NCBI GenBank assembly: GCA_021014325.1
Contig: CM037473.1
Span: 23,116,822 to 23,180,821, forward strand
Source of the DNA: Plazaster borealis
Lineage: Eukaryota > Echinodermata > Asteroidea > Forcipulatida > Labidiasteridae
Reading direction: 5' to 3'
DNA: 64,000 nt
Position numbers and translations under genes: made by a program. Positions 23,324 to 35,000 of this stretch are shown here, piece after piece. Under the pieces are notes generated by a model, which was not told the DNA's origin, did not search any database, and was given only the letters and a program-made list of their open reading frames with translations. How positions within the stretch are numbered: position 1 is the first letter of the stretch; each line of letters begins with the position of its first letter.

Positions 23324-23533
23324 ACATCCCATCCAGATGTTTAGGATGTTATGGGATTCAGTCTCAGAGTGTGCTATTTTTTTCTTCTTCGAATTTATTG
23401 TTTTATGTTTACTCGGTGTATTTTTTAGGAAAGAAACACCTGAATCATCAAACTGTGTACAGCATAAACAAGATATGATAACTCAACATTCTGATTTTTT
23501 CAATTGGGTGTCGCCCCAATTGGTGTCCAAGGG

Positions 23534-23771
23534 TACACTGCAAATCTGGGTGTTAAAATTGACACCATGGGTTTTGTCACATATATAATAGATATACCAA
23601 GAGAGAATCGAGCTAACAGCACAGGGTGTAAAAATAACACCAATGTAATTATGTTGGCAGAAATTAGTGTAATTTTAACACCCTTTAGTGTAAATTTAGA
23701 TTTTCTTTTTGTATCTATATATGTGACAACACCCATGGTGTCTGTTTTAACACCCCAGCTTTTGCAGTGTA
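23534..23771. mobile_element. ACACTGCAAA...GGGGTG MITE, copy B
   Basis: ACACTGCAAATCTGGGTGTT ... AACACCCCAGCTTTTGCAGTGT (inverse ends). Same interior (TAATTATGTTGGCAGAAATT) as copy A. Just 3' of PGRP copy 1. Confidence 0.8.
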
Positions 23772-24514
23772 ATAAAATACCAATTCATCAAAACCATGCA
23801 GGCATCCATGGTAACGAGTTTTCAGAATGTGAAGCACTTTCCCGCAGTGCAATGTTGAATCACATCCATTTAGCACAATAAACCCCTTTGCTTATGACGT
23901 CACAAGCTCAAACAGCGCCCTCACTGAGTTTAATGCAGACCTATCAATTCGCTCGGTATCTGAGAGTAGAGCGCGCCGCGCACACGCGTGCACGTTTCCA
24001 TTGCTTGACCTCAGCTATGGCGACCTATAGGCAAGGCGTCTATCGAAGAACGGTCAAGGGCGCAACGAAGGAATTTTCAGTGGTGGGGTGTCAGCCAGTT
24101 TGCTGACCTGTCGGTTGGGGGAGGGCTGAGGGTTGCAGATTTTTTAAATTATTATATTAAGCCAGCAAACCCAGAGTTTCAAACAAAGATTAAAAACATT
24201 TAAAACATGGAATCACTTTTAGTCATTTTATATTGTGTTTTAGCCCCACCTGCTCACACGTAATGATGTTTTTCTTAGGCCTACAGCATGCAATCCCGAA
24301 TTTATTGACAGTTTTGATGAAGAAGCGTATAATAACTAGCGGTTTATTAATAATTCTCTAAAATAAACTGGAGACTGATTTCTGTCACATCGATGCATGA
24401 ACGATTGTGTTTTTGTTGGCAAGAAATTGCATCTGGAATAAATTTGTGTACACACCACAGTACATTTTTAAGATAATAAACGTCAACCTCAAATTTGAGA
24501 TTTTAATTTTAAAG
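23772..24514. other. intergenic, nothing recognised
   Basis: Between PGRP copies 1 and 2. No PGRP-like exon or known repeat seen. Confidence 0.4.
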
Positions 24515-24850
24515 GGATTTTATTACGTGTGGTAATTGGAACCCACAGTTTGTTTCAATATATATGTAGCTGTAGATATATCGTAAAACTAATCTGTAAA
24601 CATTTCAAAAGGTGGTAGCGTTTTTAAAATATTTCCAAAAATCTGGAGCGGTTATGTCCACGCAGGAAGAATAATCTGCATTGGAATACCTCTCAGATTC
24701 AAATTTGTTGGGATAATTGATATCTTTTTCCATAACCGCAGTACCTCTAAGTGAAAAGTTTCTCAAAATGCATTATACTATCCAAAGCTGCTGCACTTCT
24801 TACCAAGTAAGTTTTTATTGCCATTAATTTTCAGAGTCATTACCAAAAGT
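24515..24850. repeat. GTGGTAATTGGAACCCA repeat, copy A
   Basis: Shares AAAGGTGGTAGCGTTTTT, CAAAAATCTGGAGCGGTTAT, GTCCACGCAGGAAGAATAAT and GTGAAAAGTTTCTCAAAATG with 28705-29085. Terminal sequences resemble the TACACGTTTGGTAAT family. Confidence 0.75.
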
Positions 24851-26379
24851 ATACATACTATGTCCATGTGATTTCAATTTTAAAGCTCTATGCCCTGGCA
24901 GTTCTGTGGGGATATGACTTGATTTTGAAACTTTTACGTGAACTCATGGGAACTGATTGAACAAATAAAACTGGACTTCTTCGAACTACGCAGTTTTATA
25001 GGTAATGAGATTTCGAGCAACGTGAAGCTAACGTCTCGAACCAAGACTACATTCCAGCAAAAGCCTTTATTAAGCCAAAGCAGCTTCACTTTTACTTTCA
25101 AAATTACACACAATTTATCATAAAACTGGATCAGTTCTTGGTGTTTTTGAAATCAGACATGGTGTAAACCTTCTGTAAGCGCATCATGGGATTTTTTAAT
25201 CCGAAGGCTGATCGATGGAATTGATTGTGCTTCTTGGAAACTTCTCTTCAGACAAGCCCCCATCCCAACATCCACCATAAGTTACAATTACAACTCCATG
25301 TAGGCCTGTCTTATAATCACTAAGTGAAAGTAAGATTCTAAATTGGCTGGCTGCCCTAGCTGTCAATAATGGATTATAAAAACAATGAAGTGGAACTTCC
25401 ACTTCACTCTCAATAGATATTCGTTATCTTCAAACAAAGTCAGTGGAAACCAAGAGACCTAATTTTCACAACTGACCGTAAAACCAACTGCAATCAACAT
25501 TAATCTTATATGACGATAGTAGACCTCATTTTGTTAGGATAGGCCTAATGAAGTGTGGTGTAATATTGATAGCCTAAAAATGAACATTATTCTCGAGGCC
25601 CCCAAACCGCCACACGGGTACGCCATTGTATGGGGAGGGTTGTAATTTATGTACTGATGAAACCATGCATGGGGCACGAGCATCAGACTTCCTCCACGAT
25701 GAAACCAATGCTGCACAAACCGAACATAATAATAGCTTCCTTCTATAGACCCGTTGTTGACAAACAAACCGCTCTGGTTGGCATGGACGGCCGATTGTTA
25801 GCAAAACATTCAATCGTGTTAACAGATTCTGTGACCAAATTCAACATTTCTGGAAACTTTCAGTTTAAAAAAATGCATCCCATGATTGGTTGCTATGTTT
25901 CCAATAAATTCAACAACAATTTTAAATATTTGTGCCACATTGTTACAAACAGTGGCTATTTGTTTTTGCTTTGCATCTACGGCTTCCCATAGTTTTCCAA
26001 CCTTGGTTGGCAAAAAACTCGTTGCAGTCGAAAGGTCTATAATATATTGAATTTCAACAATAGGCCTTTTCTGTTCTTTTATGTCCGTATGGGTTTTTTC
26101 CCTGTTACTTCCTCATACTGTCCACACATGACTCAAGGCACGATATATAACGGAACAATTGGATAAACATTTGCCATAGCCTACACTTGAAAACTTGATT
26201 CAGAGGCAAGACCAATGAGTTAGTTTTGTTCATGGTTGTCACTAGCTGGTTGCTGTCCTATTTTATAATATTTTGTTTAAAGCTTGCGGTAAATGTTGGC
26301 TGCCAACAGACTGCAAAACAACACTAGAAATTTGGACAAAAGTTACGGTTTCTGTTAATTAATTTGTCATATTCCAGTT
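24851..26379. other. intergenic, nothing recognised
   Basis: Upstream of PGRP copy 2. Similarity to copy 1's upstream region appears only close to the gene (from about 26290). Confidence 0.4.
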
Positions 26380-26430
26380 TGATTTGTCTCTTGGCAATCG
26401 AGCCGAGTTCGCGACATCCATTATACACTA
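26380..26430 (+). promoter_or_regulatory. conserved upstream block of PGRP copy 2
   Basis: Same order as at copy 1: GATTTGTCTC, a few bases, ATCGAGCCGAGTTCGCGACA, TCCATT. Further upstream, CTGCAAAACAACACTAGAAA and CAAAAGTTACGGTTTCTGTT also match copy 1 with small changes. Not found in front of copy 3. Confidence 0.45.
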
Positions 26431-26484
26431 TACTTTGCGCGACTGTAACCTAAAAATCTACCGTTTATCCTGTACTGTTCAACC

Positions 26485-28667
26485 ATGATGGGCAGGATTC
26501 GACCTTTGGTGTTGATGTTGATTGCTTGCGTACTGTATTATTCACAATTGAACAGTGTGTCGGGAGGCCATCCAATGTCTGGGAAAGCTGACATCAGAAT
26601 GCAGAATGGTAAGTAGTTATCATGGCACGGTGTGCAGGCATTAGCTCAGCATTACACAATCCAGTGCATTTGAGGGGAGGCAAGGCACGGGGGAGTCCCG
26701 CCTGTATGTGGTCATCGGGAAGTACGGAGTTTGAGGGCAAACGCAGAGAGACCCTGGTGGGGCTCGGCGAAGCTCCGTTCCCACCGAAGTGGAAGGACCA
26801 ATAGGGCCAAGAGTCTGAGCACGCGGAAGCAGAATACCGGCCGATTTCATGATTTCATGATTTCGTACATCGTATGGGTACAAAAGTACGGTTAAAAAGT
26901 TGATTTTATTTCAAAAACAGTTACTGTGAAGCTGGTTCCAACTTTACGATGGTTGCACAGAAATGGCATGGTAGACCTACGCTATATCAACGAGTCTGCA
27001 AAATTGTACTCAATTAAATAACAGCCAAATAGAATTGCCATAACAAGGCCTACACATAGGCATGTAAGATCACTATGAATGTTCGTGTCAGTTCAACCTT
27101 GCTCTATGGTGCACATGACCTTTCCATGTCATGTTCATTTTGTATGTAACAATAGCAAACGTGAGCAAACGTGAACTACCGTTCGTACTTTTGCTGTGTT
27201 TGGTTATATTGATTTAAGTGGAATATGATTATTGTACCTGTGTGAAAAGAAATGTTCATTAAGTGAGCCAATTATACTATGATGGCGGCGTCATTCTAAT
27301 TGGGGGGGGGGGGGCAAGCGAAAGGTGTACAAACAGTTTTCCGGGGTAAATATCCGTTTGTTATAAAATAAAACTTGATGGGCAAACCCTGCACAAAAGT
27401 AGGCTACAGAACCCGTTCACCCTATAGGCAGTAAGGGGAAACAAGGGTGGAGTGAATGTGGGTAAGGAGAGTAGTGGCAAGGGCAGTAAAGAGTCCCCAA
27501 TCCCTTAGCACCACCATAACTTACAAATAAACATGTGAGTATTTTCCTCGCTGATATCATAATATAGAACCTGCTTGCAGCAATTTGAAGTTCGTCACCA
27601 GAGCCGAGTGGGGTGCCATACCCCCAAAGAAACGACAGGACATGACGCTCCCGGTCGGGTACGCTGTGGTCCATCACACCGACTCCCCGCAGTGCTCAAC
27701 CCAAGTAGAGTGTTCAAAACTGATGCGCTCTTTCCAACATTTCCACATGGTGACACGGGGTGCATATCTAGGCTAGATTATTATTAAGGCCCATGCCTAC
27801 CAATAGAATATTGTGTATTAATCTTTGCTATAATGTACAATAATTCCCTTTAGTAGTTTCACTGTAAAAACAATTCTCAACACGGAAGTAGTAGCCAGAA
27901 TTATGAGACCTTCGCAAGGCAGATGCATGTTAAACCATGAAGATAGAAGACAAACTGAAAGGAACCTTTCAGAAGTATCAAAAGTGCGTTAAAAGTTCTA
28001 TATAAAAAAAAGCTCAATGCATTTTCAATTACTGGATCGGAACGAGCGCTGGAGTAAAATTTTAGATTGGGATTTCCAAGTGTAAGCGTACCTTCGTCCG
28101 GATCTCATGAAATACCTTGTGACATTATTGAGAACTTCTTAATGTTCAGTGTGTTTTTTGTTTGTTATCGAAGGTTGGGATGACATTGCTTACAACTTTC
28201 TGATCGGTGGCGATGAGAAAGTTTACATAGGGCGTGGTTGGGACACCGTAGGAGCCCACGCTGGATCCACTTATTACAACAGTCACTCTATCGGCACATC
28301 TATCATCGGAAACTACAGCGCCATCCTGGTATAAAGAATAGTCTACTCATTCTTAAAATTAAGTTCGCATAAGTAATACTTGGGAAAACAAAAGACGTTA
28401 GGCCTTCATTTTGACATTAGATGACACACTATAACGGCTCGTAATTTATTTTCTTTCTAGCCAAGTCCCGGTGTACTGCAGGTTTTAAAGGATCTGAATG
28501 AGTGCGGGGCCAAGTCAGGCTACATGACCTCAAGATACGTCCTTCGTGGCCACCGTGATGTGCGGCAACTCGGCCCCACGGACTGCCCAGGCGAGACCCT
28601 CTATAAAGAGATCCGAAAATGGCCTCACTACCTCGAGTCCGACAAGACATCCCATCCAGATGTTTAG
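26485..28667 (+). CDS. PGRP: secreted peptidoglycan recognition protein, predicted zinc amidase (copy 2)
   Basis: Exons 26485-26608, 27568-27759, 28174-28328, 28461-28667, phases 1, 1, 0, total 225 aa. PGRPs bind bacterial peptidoglycan; members with a complete zinc site cleave the N-acetylmuramoyl-L-alanine bond. Residues 1-30 are a signal peptide ([16 protein letters not shown]) and there is no membrane anchor, so the protein should be secreted. The rest is one PGRP/amidase_2 domain: FVTRAEWGA near 50, zinc ligands H77 (VVHHT), H188 (RGHRD), C199 (DCPG), active-site Y112 (DIAYNF) and T197. G106-W107 and the Arg of IGRGW match the signature linked to meso-DAP-type peptidoglycan, an inference from family knowledge. 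The ATG is the first after the conserved promoter block shared with copy 1. Exon 2 ends HMVTR before GTGCAT and rejoins GW in frame. Very similar to the broken copy 1. Confidence 0.96.
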
Positions 28668-28704
28668 GGTGTTATGGGATTCAGTCTCAGAATTTGTTGT
28701 ATCT

Positions 28705-29085
28705 AGGGTCTGTACACGTTTTGTATTTGGAACCCACTGTTTGTTTCAATCCTATATTGTTGTAGATATATACCATAAAACTAACCTGTGGAAATTTCCT
28801 TACAAAAGGTGGTAGCGTTTTTGAGATATTGCCAAAAATCTGGAGCGGTTATGTCCACGCAGGAAGAATAATCTGCATTGGAATACACACTCTGAGAAGC
28901 GTTACGGCCTTACCGCTTCTCAGATTCAATTTTTTTTTTATAATAGGTGATATCTTTTTTCATTACCGCATTACTTTGAAGTGAAAAGTTTCTCAAAATT
29001 CATTATAGGCTACTATCCAAAGCTGTACTTCTAACCAAGTAAGTTTTTGTTGCCATCAGAGTCATTACCAAACGTGTACGATACT
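28705..29085. repeat. GTGGTAATTGGAACCCA repeat, copy B
   Basis: Starts GGTCTGTACACGTTTTGTAT about 38 bases after the PGRP copy 2 stop; ends ATTACCAAACGTGTACGATAC. An extra ACACTCTGAGAAGCGTTACG insert distinguishes it. Confidence 0.75.
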
Positions 29086-29092
29086 ATGGTTA

Positions 29093-29495
29093 GTTGATGT
29101 TATTTGGATGTTGCTAAAAAAACAAACATGAATCCATCATCAGAGTACAACAATCAACCCAATACATCCTAAACTTGTTTACTTGGATAAAATTGGGATT
29201 GTGTTTTCAGATTTCGGGCTGGGAGTGTTTCGAGGAAAAGACATTGTTACCCTGTTTTAGCGTGAGGTAAGGGACTCATAATATTTTTTTATATTTCTTG
29301 GAGACTCCATCTATTGGAAAAATGTAAAAGCTAAATATTTCCAAACATCCTGGACCCCCTCTTTAAGACAAACTATGGTTAGTTGATGTTTATTTGGATG
29401 TTGCTAAAAGAACCAACATGAATCCATCATCAGAGTACAACAATCAACCCAATACATCCTAAACTTGTTTACTTGGATAAAATTGGGATTGTGTT
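29093..29495. repeat. 125-bp direct duplication
   Basis: TATGGTTAGTTGATGTTATT ... GGATAAAATTGGGATTGTGT at about 29093-29205 recurs almost unchanged at 29375-29495, separated by about 170 unrelated bases. Confidence 0.8.
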
Positions 29496-30719
29496 GAACG
29501 ATAAAGTGTAAAAGTGGGTCATGTTAAAGTTTTTAAGTATGAGATTTGAGTTTATACTTTCCCGCGTGTAGAATCACAAATAGGTAGAATGGCACAGAAA
29601 GCGTTTTCTTGGTGGGGTGTATGGAAGCCAGTTTGCCGATTAATATTTTTCCGGGGGGGGGGGGGTTGCAGAAGGAAAGAAACAATGCATATATTCAGCG
29701 GTGCTTATTATAGTTTGCCCATTTGGGCTGAAAATGCCCACAGCATGCCATACGAACGGTATTTTACGATCCGCCCCTTGATCAGTTGCGCTTGAAAGCT
29801 TCCTGAGCCCCGCCTATCTTTAATATAACTCTGAAGCAATAAAAAATAAAATAAAGAAACATTCCAATTTTGGTTGGAATTTTAAGATAATTTTGATTTC
29901 TTCACATGAACTTGGTATACGACTAAACTTATACTGACTAATAGTGTTTTATCACATTTCAGTTTGTATAACGATAACGGCACTATACGAAAGAGCAATA
30001 AAATCTGTTTGCAGAAATAATTATGTGTAATTTTTCAATGTCTGTCATGCTTAATAAACACGAATGTTTATGTAAACTGTGTTTGTTTAAGCATAAAAAA
30101 ACTACCGTAGCTGTTGCATAATTTGCGAAAGATGGTAATGTATACAAGGTTGTCTATGTTACACTTGGAGGGCCAACATTGAGCGTTGTAGGTAAAACCT
30201 TTGTAAAACGAATAAACATGCCATCACACGAACTGATACCTCAGCCTCGAACACGCTGGGCGTGAAGTGATCGTCATTCAACAATTCGTCAGCAACATCA
30301 CGAAAGGCCAGAAAGTCCCCTGCGGCCAAACATTGGTTATTTTGAAATTACTGGTTGGCACACTATTCGCAATTGACCATATTTTGACCGCATGAGGGCG
30401 CTTTCTTCAGCGAATGTCTTGCATCACAATTACAGTTTCATCTTATTTTAAAAGCCTTTATGTAGCTTTCTTGCATCATTGACGAAATACATAAACATAA
30501 TAATAGCAAAAATGAAAAAAACCCGTTTGTTTACTTGTTTTTCATCACGTACAAATTGGTCCACAAACGCCCTCACGCGGTCAAAAATACGGCGAATTCA
30601 ATCTTACATCTGGGAAGTAGATATCCTAAATCATACAAATCTGTTTTCAATTTGCTCCATAACGTGTTTAATTAATGAGTAATAGTTTGTCTCTTCGTGA
30701 AAACTGTACAGAACGTGGT
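29496..30719. other. intergenic, nothing recognised
   Basis: AT-rich, with a G run near 29651-29665. No PGRP-like exon. Confidence 0.4.
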
Positions 30720-31185
30720 CTGTGTGCGGTACGTTGTGTGTGTTCGTGAAAACACAAAAGCAGAAGCACTCACGTTTGTCACTGTATCAGCGGATAAATC
30801 CACGCGGTCGCGTAATACATTTTGTGGCACTTCGTGAACGCAAGTCCAGGTCTTGGTTTTTAGTTTGTTTGCCTTTCATAAAACATTGTAGGCCTAGATC
30901 AAAGTTGTTGGCACTTCGTGAAAACGCAAAATCAGGAGCACTCCTGATTGTCACTGTGCCAGATAATCAACGCGGTCGCGTATACACAAACTGATGACGC
31001 AATTCCAGGTTCTTGCAGGGGGGGGGGGGTTCTTTTATAAACTTAAAAAAATTAAGAAACTAGATGTTTTGAGACATATAACTTTGTAAATTGTTAGATA
31101 CCGATCAACTAAATCGAAACCACCCAAAAAGTCAAATGAGTTTCCTACCGACTTTTTATGTTTTTGGCACTTCGTGAAATTGCTG
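30720..31185. repeat. GGCACTTCGTGAAAACGC direct repeats
   Basis: Units near 30740, 30826, 30909 and 31165 share GCACTTCGTGAA. Two longer units share CACTGT...CAGATAA / CGCGGTCGCGTA. Inverse copies lie at 32745-32940. Confidence 0.65.
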
Positions 31186-32022
31186 ATGAATTATTGGAAA
31201 CCGGCCAGCCCGGATCCCTCCCCTGCTGCAAACACAGTTTGATAATAATTCTGGTTATACGAAAAAGTGAGATCTCGGCAAACGTGGCTTGCAAACTCCT
31301 GGTTAGTATAGTGCTTTATGGCATAATTATCTGCCTTGCTTGGGATCAAGTTTGACATTGAAGCCATCGAAAATGACATGTGAACGTGGTGGACGGAATA
31401 ACTTGGAGGGGTACACCAGCTGTCTATAAGGAGACACAATTTTGACAATCCTGTAAGTTTTGTCTGGGGGACAGAATCTCATCTTACACCAGAATCACCA
31501 GGAACTTGAATTAACTGCTAGGTTTGAAACCACCACCACGCCTTTTCTGCGCTCATCATGCCGAGCACAATAATTTATTTGAATTCGACGCGGCAGGACC
31601 GCGACGCACGGGTATGCAAAGTTGTCATTGGTTTGGATAGCTAAGAACTGTCTACATCTAGTGAATTGAGACATTACGTCATGGGGACGGTCCAGAAATT
31701 TCCATACAATGTCGGTTTCAACTCGGGGTTAACAGCTTTAGCCCTACACTTTGAACTTGTAACTGCTACATTGCTAACTTAACACAATGCAGTCATAATG
31801 GGAAACGTCAGGTAACATTTTCCCACACTGTTGGGTTTCTAGGTCTATTGTTTTTGTTTTGTTTTGATTGTTTGTTTGTTGCTGTTTTGTTTTTTGTTTT
31901 TGTGTGTTTAATGCAATTGCAGTATTTATAGTCTGTGGCACTGTTGAATCCTTATCAGTCTGACATTGAGCGTTCATCATACGCAGTTCTTGTACGACGA
32001 TCGAACTCAAAAGCCGTTAACC

Positions 32023-35000
32023 ATGCTACAAATGGACGTGATCCGACTTATGGTGTTTGTCGCATGCTGTATGATGCTTCTTCAGACAGGAAGAGCTAAT
32101 TCAAGTAAGATTAGTACAGGGCTTAATTTCATAAAGCTTTTTACCAGTAAGCATACTTTGTATGCTTAAAGAGAGGCTTCATTGTCAAATTTTGTGCACC
32201 ACTCATTTTCCAATAGAGAGTCTTCAATTTGCTAGGAATAAAAGTTGGGAAATTTACTTTTCAAGTCCCCAACCTCACGTTAAAACGGTGTAAAATCCCA
32301 TTATAATTGATACACTTTAAGTGACATTTTGGTCAAAAAAAAAACCGCTCCATGACGTCACATTTCAATGTACATTTTTGTACAAGGAATTGTTAGTTCA
32401 TTCATGAATTTTAATGATATTCAGTCAAAACGGCATTGATTTGACCTTTAGACTGGCGCACAAATTGAAATCCCTCTTTGTGCAATGTACAGACCCACTT
32501 GTTGTTGAGGTCCGATGACATCATCATGTTTCAAATTTCGCTCTGAAAATATTAAAATAAAGTGACAATTAACACCATTATTTTAACGTGACTTGTAATT
32601 TTTCTCACTTTCATGAGGATGCTATCTATTGGAAAATGAGTGCATCACAAAACTGAATTTGACCTTGGAGCCCCTCTGTTACATAAAAGAGAAAAACTTT
32701 TTCATAGTCAGCACTGAGCAGGTGCGCTTTCACGCACTTTTCGTCACCGGTTTCACGAAGAGCCACATTATCTTAAAACGTGAGATTATTGATTTAAAAT
32801 ACAGAAAGGGGCGCAGGCTATCTCAATAACTGCATTTTGCGTTTTCACGAAGAACCACACATCCCAAAGGTGCATTGCAACAGATGAGCGTACTGAGTGA
32901 TATGTCAAAGCGTTTGGCGGTTTCACGAAGAGCCACTTTATAGACTGCAAGTCTCGCGCGTATGGGAACGAAAAAACACGACAAACGAAGAACATATATT
33001 TTTTGTTTTTATCAAATCTTTGTTTTAAATTATACCTAGAATGAAAAAAATCTGAACAACAAAAATACTAATTTTTTGTTTTTTTTTAATGAGTTTCAGC
33101 TTTTATAATAAATACAAAAATAATTTGTAAATTGTTATTGAAACAAAATTAAAACTCTGGGACAAGGATGCTTATTTGATCTTAACTTTTTTTAAACCCC
33201 TTTTGTAAATCCATGCCTGAATAATGTGCAACCACTAAAGAAATTACGCGTGACTCCTCAACGACCATAGACTGCAATGTATAAAGGCTGTGCCCTGACA
33301 ATACAGCGTCTGGCGATTATAAGTTTTGTGATGGGAGGTGGGCACAAATTCTTAAATTTTTGCAAATAACCGGAAGCTGAGGTCATGTTTAATTATCGGA
33401 TTTTCTTCATTGTATTGTTGAACCACAATTTAGTTTTTAATGGTCATAAACTACGTTAACTAAAACAATTGACGAAACAAAATCTAACCCACGTAAAGCT
33501 CCATACTATATGGTTGGGACCACAATGGGCCCGGAAAATCGAATACGCGCGAGACTTGCACAGTCTATTGTCAGAGTGCGCGTGATCGATCATGTGACAT
33601 GCGCGTCCCTTAATAGACTGTGCAAGTCTCGCGCGTATCGGAACGAGAAAACACGTCAAACGAAGAACATTTTTTTCTCTGAAATCAAATCTTTGTTTAA
33701 ATTATATTCAATGATAAAAACTGAACAACAAAAATACTCATTACATGTTTATAAAATCAGTTTTCGTTTTTATAATAAATACAAAAATAATGTGTTAATT
33801 ATTAGTGAAGCAAAATTAAAACTCTGGGACAAGGATGCTTATTAATTGGTCTTAACTTTTCAGAAACCACTTTTGCGGATTCGCGATGGTCACACGGGCG
33901 TACGCTTGACGCAGTTTATAGAGGATAATGACGCCTCAACAACCATAGACTGCTATGAAAAGGTTTTACGTTGCAATTACAGCATCTGGCGATTATCATC
34001 ACGCATCCTAAACAAACGTTTACATAAGTTTTGTGATCGGAGGTGAGCACAAAATTCTTAATTTTTTGCAGCAACCGGAAGCTGAGGTCAAGTTTAATTC
34101 TCGGGTTTTCTTCGTTAAATTGTTGAATTGATTTTACTTTCCTATTTTTTATCACTAAGATAACATTACCAACAACATACATTTTTTATGGTCATAAACC
34201 ACGTTAAACTAAAATAATTGACAAAACACAATCTTGCCCGCGTAAATCTCCATGGTTGGGACCACAATGGTCCCGGAAGTTCAAATATGCGCGAGACTTG
34301 CACAGTCATATGGTACGAATATAATAGAGATCAATGGTACCGATGAAGAGCAGACGATGGTATGGTGGCCCTGAAGGGACATTGCATATCGCGTATTGTG
34401 TGCATCATGTACGTATGCGATGTCGTTAGAATTTTCGCGAATTCATGCGCATAATGCGAATACAATATGCAATTTACATTTTTTGTAAATGTTTGTACAC
34501 CAATTTTATTTGAGCTGCGTGTTGTACTTTGTAAAATGATCGCTTAAAAAACTATATTAATTTAGGCCAATGATTTTTAGGCCTATAATATTTAAGTTGT
34601 TTTAACTCGATCGGTGTTTTCATTTTCTAAATGTAGGCCTACATAAATATATGGGACATGCAGGATTAAAATAATGATAAACTAAAACAGATACTCATTA
34701 TGCTGCATCGAAAAAGAGTCAGGGGCTACTGTGTTGGGGTGGGGGGGGGGCGACGTGACATTGCTAGGGGAGACTTTGCGGGGGGACTTTATAGGGGCGA
34801 CTTTCCTGGAGCGAGAGAACTGGCATTCACTAAAAATGCTTATTGGCCCCAATTTCATAAAGCTCTTAACTATTAACAGAATACCACTCACTTGAAACAT
34901 AGGCCCCCTATAGGCCAACAACACGTCTGGCGCCCTGAAGGCTATCTGCTAAGCAAAAGTATTATATGCTAAGCAATGTTTGTGTTTAACGTTTTTTGCG

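Larger units (their letters stand above)
20260..23344 (+). pseudogene. PGRP: peptidoglycan recognition protein copy 1, frameshifted and interrupted by a retroelement
   Basis: Four exons matching copy 2: 20260-20377 (signal peptide), 21448-21645, 22645-22803, 22943-23143. Exon 1 gives a hydrophobic leader (MARIQRFALIACILYYSPLN). Exon 2 carries the PGRP start ([11 protein letters not shown]) and zinc ligand motif VVHHT. Exon 3 has WDDIGYNFVIGGDKKVYIGR and GW. Exon 4 keeps LRGHRD and the TECPG zinc cysteine. Breaks: (1) relative to copy 2, exon 3 has four extra bases near 22771-22776, so the frame shifts and translation would end early in exon 4, before the second His and the Cys. (2) A repeat-tailed retroelement fragment (about 23132-23323) replaces the last six codons; the ancestral end and stop survive at 23324-23344. 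(3) The exon 2 donor seems displaced, giving CW instead of the family's GW. Sequence is otherwise very close to copy 2, so decay is recent. An assembly error or segregating allele is possible. Confidence 0.85.

Noticed and set aside
34770..34806. Cluster of NF-kB sites controlling PGRP copy 3
   Set aside because: As an annotation it fails: the pattern is explained by a degenerate foldback arm; kept only as a speculative finding.
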